Below, piece by piece: positions 60,388 through 64,000 of a stretch of DNA of 64,000 nucleotides. The translations under genes and the position numbers were made by a program. Each line of letters begins with the position of its first letter. Positions within the stretch are counted from its first letter, which is position 1. A model generated the notes under the pieces. That model ran no database searches. It saw only the letters and a list, made by a program, of their open reading frames with translations, and was not told the origin of the DNA. Origin of the DNA: Rhizophagus irregularis (Eukaryota > Glomeromycota > Glomeromycetes > Glomerales > Glomeraceae); assembly GCF_026210795.1 (NCBI RefSeq), contig NC_089442.1, positions 2,604,001 to 2,668,000 of the forward strand, given 5' to 3'.

Positions 60388-61398
60388 CTTAGATTCTTCT
60401 ACATATTCATCAGAATCTGAGGATTCTGCATAGTTAACTTTCTTTTTTCTCCTGAGTACCATCTGTTCTTTATTTTCTGGTGTTCGTAGTTCACGTTGGG
60501 TGTGATCTCAAAGATTTGGAATGAAGGAAGAGGCTTCTTTATTCTTTTTATCTGCTTTCATTCTCTTTCGTTCTTATTCTACTGAATCAAACTCAATGCT
60601 GGCATATAATTGAAATCCTCATTGTGCTATCTGAATGCCAGCTTGTGTTCCCTTCTTCTGTGAATAACAAGTTCAGTAATAAAAATTAGAGAGAAAGTCA
60701 CTAAAATATATCAAAAAATTTATATTAAATCATTTACTTTGTTGAGATCTGACTCCAGCTCAAACAGCTCAGATTCCATTTTTATTGATGTGATTCGATC
60801 TCTCGCTTTCCAAATTTTTTTGTTTGTTGTGTCCTTTGTAATATTCTATATGAAAAAAATATTATATTAATGATCTAAGGGATTTAATAAATGCACTTTT
60901 TGAAATGTTAGATGGGAAGGAAGCCCACAATAAGCCACGGACACTCATCCCTCCCTCATTGACACTTGGCCCTCAAGAGAACATTCTTTGTTTGAACACT
61001 TGGCTCAACCTAATATTTCTATGGCCACGTACACTCAGCACTACCGATTAGTTTTATGCACGGCAAAATCTTTTCAATGCTCAGCTGTTAGATTAGCTAT
61101 AGAGTACACTGACACCACTTCGTCAAACACATGAAATTACTATTAAATATACCTGCAACTCTTTTAACAATTTAAGGATTTTATCGTAAGCAGGATGTAT
61201 ACTTGAATATACTTGTTTCAAACATCTCAACTCATCGGCTAAGGCTGTGTGAGAATTGTGTTTAGTAATATATATCGATTGCAGTTGCTTTTCAATCCAA
61301 TAAGTATTCCAGTCATTTATTCCCCAGGAGTTAAAATCCCAAGCCCAGTAATCTGGATATTTTAATTTTGAGCGATCTTTACTTGGTATATACTCCAT
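60388..61398 (-). pseudogene. 5' part of the decayed host gene interrupted by element A
   Basis: Minus-strand exons 61153-61398, 60738-60845 and 60388-60657 join in frame. The first reads MEYIPSKDRSKLKYPDYWAW and has several Trp; the second ITSIKMESELFELESDLNK; the third KKKGTQAGIQIAQ, stop, GFQLYASIEFDSVE, stop, then KKKVNYAESSDSDEYVEESK. Three in-frame stops (TGA, TAA, TGA) in the third exon disable it. The intron at 60846-61152 is long (307 bp) and probably carries an insertion. About 90 bp later element A begins, and on its other side a minus-strand frame continues (40986-42079). The family is not recognised. Confidence 0.65.
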
Positions 61399-61584
61399 AT
61401 TGAAAATATTTATTTGCGAAAAATTATTTCTATGATTTAAACCCGATTTGTAACACGTGATTATCGAAGTTGTATTACATGCTCATCATACATTAAGCCG
61501 ATCTTAAGAATAAAACGACAGAAATGTTAGAGAATTTAATGAAATGTATGATGCTATCGAAGAAGAAGTAACGAGTGGGATACC
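61399..61584. other. Short intergenic segment
   Basis: Upstream of the decayed gene; AT-rich, nothing supported. Confidence 0.35.
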
Positions 61585-61960
61585 ACATGTGATATAATTA
61601 TATCGCATGTGGTATACCATACCCTAGATTATAGTACCACATGTAATCTAAATATCACATATAATCTGAATACCGCATACGACTAAATATCACATATAAT
61701 CTGAATACCACATATAATCTAAATATCACATATAATCTGAATACCACATATGATCTAAATAATGTAATCTAATTACCACATATGATCTAAATGATGTGGT
61801 CTAAATACCACATGTAATCTAACATTTTATTATTTCTTATATCGCTTTTACATTCTAGCTATATCTTTAAGCCTTTCTTGATATTCGTATTTTTGTGCTA
61901 ATATACTTTTTATTACCACAATATAATCTAATTACCACACACAAATAATCTAAATACCAC
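61585..61960. repeat. ~19-bp degenerate repeat TACCACATATAATCTAAA
   Basis: More than a dozen variants of ATACCACATATAATCTAAAT and ATCACATATAATCTGA alternate, with a GTGGTATACCAT palindrome at the start. Simple satellite with no coding sequence. Confidence 0.8.
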
Positions 61961-62640
61961 GCTATTCTTCTTGTTTCTGAGTCATTTGTTTGCTAAATTA
62001 TACAATGGAGTTCTTGACCTTCTGTAGTTGTTTTGGAGCACCTGGTTTATATCGGAGTACTGACCTCCCTGCGCCTGATTAGGTGCTGGATTCTATATTG
62101 GAGCACTTACTTTCATCCTATTTGGTTGCCTTTCTAGATGCTGAAATAGTGTAAAAAAAAATATCGTGTCAGGTGGCGCAGTAAATTTGCGTTTAATTTC
62201 GGCTGACACTATACTATAATTCTGGCTGATCTTTTTGGAGACACGATTTGAGAATCCAGCTTGGCTACACGATGGTGCCATGATGGTGTCATGGAACTGT
62301 CATGGAACTGTTGAGGAACTGGCATGGAACTAAAGTGATTCTATTAGTTACCAATTCTGAATTAGTTTTATCTTAAACAGGATCCGAATCATTATATCGA
62401 ATCTGGCTGAAATTGTGGAATAGTGCTGGCCGAAATTATGGAGCGAATCTTGACTGCGCCTTACTGCGCCATAGTCACGTGATACTGTTCCGGCGACAGA
62501 ACACCCTCCGTCATATAACATATTGGTTAGTTTTGGCTGGCACTATGATGACCGATTTTTGGTCACCCGATTTTAGGATGATCCCTTTGGGATCCACCAT
62601 AGTAGCGTCATAGAAGTGGTAATGTATTAGTATAGTTCTA
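61961..62640. other. Degraded repeat DNA
   Basis: TGGCTGAAATTGTGGAA / TGGCTGACACTATA / TTTTGGCTGGCACTATGATG pieces recur, suggesting several diverged copies of an old repeat. No gene is supported. Confidence 0.45.
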
Positions 62641-62644
62641 TTAG

Positions 62645-63300
62645 TTCACCCCATATGCCGGTACATGTATGCCTATTTCATATCAGTTGGAGATGCGATA
62701 TGTATTATTGTGGCTATCTATCATTCTAGTCCAGTACGTATACATATATGCCGATACATACCATCGTGATAAAGCCTTTACATGCCACATCCGGATACAT
62801 ACTAGTGATAGGGTAGGCAAGTGCCAATATTTATATAATAGATTACGCACTTACCTACCCTTTTTCAGATACAACCGCTTGCCTTTTATTTACGATTTGC
62901 TCCAATTTCGCGTCCCGTGGTTGGAGGTGCGATATGTATTATCATAGCCAGCCTATTTATACCATACCGAGTACATATTCCAGGAAGATGTGGCTTCTTC
63001 CAATATTTTATATAATAATTCCGAAGTTATTCCCCATCTAAAAGTATATACCCGATTGCCTTTCTTCTTGATGGCTGGTACAAGTATGCCAATTTCGATT
63101 GCCGGTATAGGTGGTATATATTGATTCTGACTAGGCCTTCCATACCTAAGTACATATCTAGAAAAGTGTAGCCTTCTGCCAATATTTTGCGCTCTTGCCT
63201 ACCCTAGCTGTCATATCATATCCGGCTACATAGGATAAGTCTTCTTCCAATATTTTATATAATGATTACAGAGAAGACTTATCCTTTTGATGTATATCCT
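62645..63300. repeat. Degenerate repeat with hairpins, three to four units
   Basis: Units share ATATGCCGATACATACC- or CTGGTACAAGTATGCC-type sequence, TCCGGATACATA, a central CCAATATTTTATATAATGAT and a CCCGATTGCCTTTCTTCTTG-type end. Copies centre near 62835, 63010, 63155 and 63255. The first and last have strong stems around the same loop. It lies directly upstream of the gene at 63424. Confidence 0.65.
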
Positions 63301-63423
63301 GTTGCCCTTCTTTTTCGATTCATTTAATAAGTTCGCTATCGTTTCTTTTTGCATCTACCGAAAAAAATAAATTAAACATTTTCGAATTTTATAAAGTAAT
63401 ATAAACATTTTCAAACTAACATC

Positions 63424-64000
63424 ATGTATACCTCAACTATTTCTGACCAAACTGATCGCACCGGAACCGCCCCAGCCCTCCGCTACGACAGCGTCGGCCA
63501 CGATGAATGTTTAAGTGACTCAAGCAGTTGTACTGATAATAGATCCGACTTAGGGTCAGATGATTATAATGACTATGAGTCTAATTATGAGTCGGATAAT
63601 GAAGAAGCTACCTGTGCCTCAACCAGCATTACCAAGACTCCATCAATTCAGCTACTAAATGTACAAGAGCAAAAGACTAATGCAACATACACTTTAAGAC
63701 AAGAAAAGTTTAATAATGACTTCACTCCCAAGGACTTGCTAAATATCATTCGAGAAATTTTCCTATCACCACCTAGAGATATGTCAGATGAAAAGGGGTC
63801 ATTGGAATATCTCCCAATCTATTCATTTCTCTTTCCGAATGAAAAAGGGCGGTCTAAATTTTATATAACGCTTATTATCCGGGATAGTAGAGATAAATTG
63901 GTTATAAAAATCGATCGACGATCAAGTTCCCCAAAGTTTTCCGTTGCAGATGACATTTCCGAAGTATATGGTCTGCCCGGGATTCACGAATGTATTAATG
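63424..64000 (+). CDS. Unknown protein, 5' part only (runs off the window)
   Basis: The ATG at 63424 opens an uninterrupted frame of 192 codons to the window edge. The N-terminus is Thr/Ser/Ala-rich, then acidic (NRSDLGSDDYNDYESNYESD). From about residue 100 a more folded region follows: FTPKDLLNIIREIFLSPPRD, LEYLPIYSFLFPNEKGRSKF, YITLIIRDSRDKLVIKI and SVADDISEVYGLPGIHECIN. Base composition is clearly higher in GC than its surroundings. The 5' leader is AT-rich with no closer in-frame ATG. I do not recognise the family; transposon- or effector-related proteins are possible. Confidence 0.65.
   Translation, partial: MYTSTISDQTDRTGTAPALRYDSVGHDECLSDSSSCTDNRSDLGSDDYNDYESNYESDNEEATCASTSITKTPSIQLLNVQEQKTNATYTLRQEKFNNDFTPKDLLNIIREIFLSPPRDMSDEKGSLEYLPIYSFLFPNEKGRSKFYITLIIRDSRDKLVIKIDRRSSSPKFSVADDISEVYGLPGIHECIN

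Noticed and set aside
57961-61398. RIP-like C-to-T mutation as the source of the premature stops
   Set aside because: Every stop codon can be derived by C-to-T from CAA, CAG or CGA, so this pattern carries no information without aligned intact copies.

Overview
The window looks like nuclear DNA of an arbuscular mycorrhizal fungus (Glomeromycotina, most like Rhizophagus). It is very AT-rich, genes carry many short introns (about 50-100 bp) with GTAAGT/GTATGT-type donors, and the gene content is typical of that lineage: BTB proteins, a tyrosine-kinase-like kinase fused to Sel1 repeats, Crinkler fragments and heavy transposon decay. This assignment rests on recognised protein families and base composition, not on a database search.

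Positions 1-37,100 are mostly a gene-bearing arm. After a repeat-rich start (a ~130-bp tandem repeat, an 88-bp array and a 100-bp inverted repeat) come conserved housekeeping genes: a Nem1/Dullard-type lipid-metabolism phosphatase (3650-4907, +), a CYRI/FAM49-type Rac1-binding protein (5650-7469, -), the spliceosomal factor Cwc2 (8264-9871, -), the ribosome-biogenesis factor Noc2 (10098-13154, +, divergent from Cwc2), an orphan secretory-pathway membrane protein (13343-16295, -), a small probably mitochondrial SAM/IGR-like protein (17341-18107, +) and a P4-ATPase flippase (18887-24094, -). Lineage-type genes follow: a BTB protein with tiny 3' exons and a decayed partial copy beside it, a kinase-Sel1 gene with a one-base frameshift, and an IFI6/IFI27-like membrane protein (36171-37061).

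Positions 37,100-63,400 are accessory and dominated by mobile DNA: a pogo-type relic, several minisatellites, a truncated Crinkler N-terminal domain, and then a nested structure. A decayed host gene (pieces at 60388-61398 and 40986-42079, minus strand) appears split by element A (42082-60300), a ~2.9-kb DNA transposon carrying a decayed DDE transposase. Element A is itself split inside its transposase by element B (42614-57958, ~15.3 kb), whose ends are matching terminal inverted repeats next to TA. B contains a decayed Tnp2-like transposase gene that was hit by a 244-bp hAT-type MITE with a perfect 8-bp target duplication, a Myb/SANT-like gene whose 39-bp tandem repeat encodes an Arg/Ser-rich tail in a frame that is easily missed, an orphan acidic-run gene, and satellite arrays near both ends.

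The right edge holds degenerate hairpin-bearing repeats upstream of a gene (63424 onward) that runs off the window. Exon boundaries were read by eye from splice consensus and frame continuity. No expression or homology search backs them.
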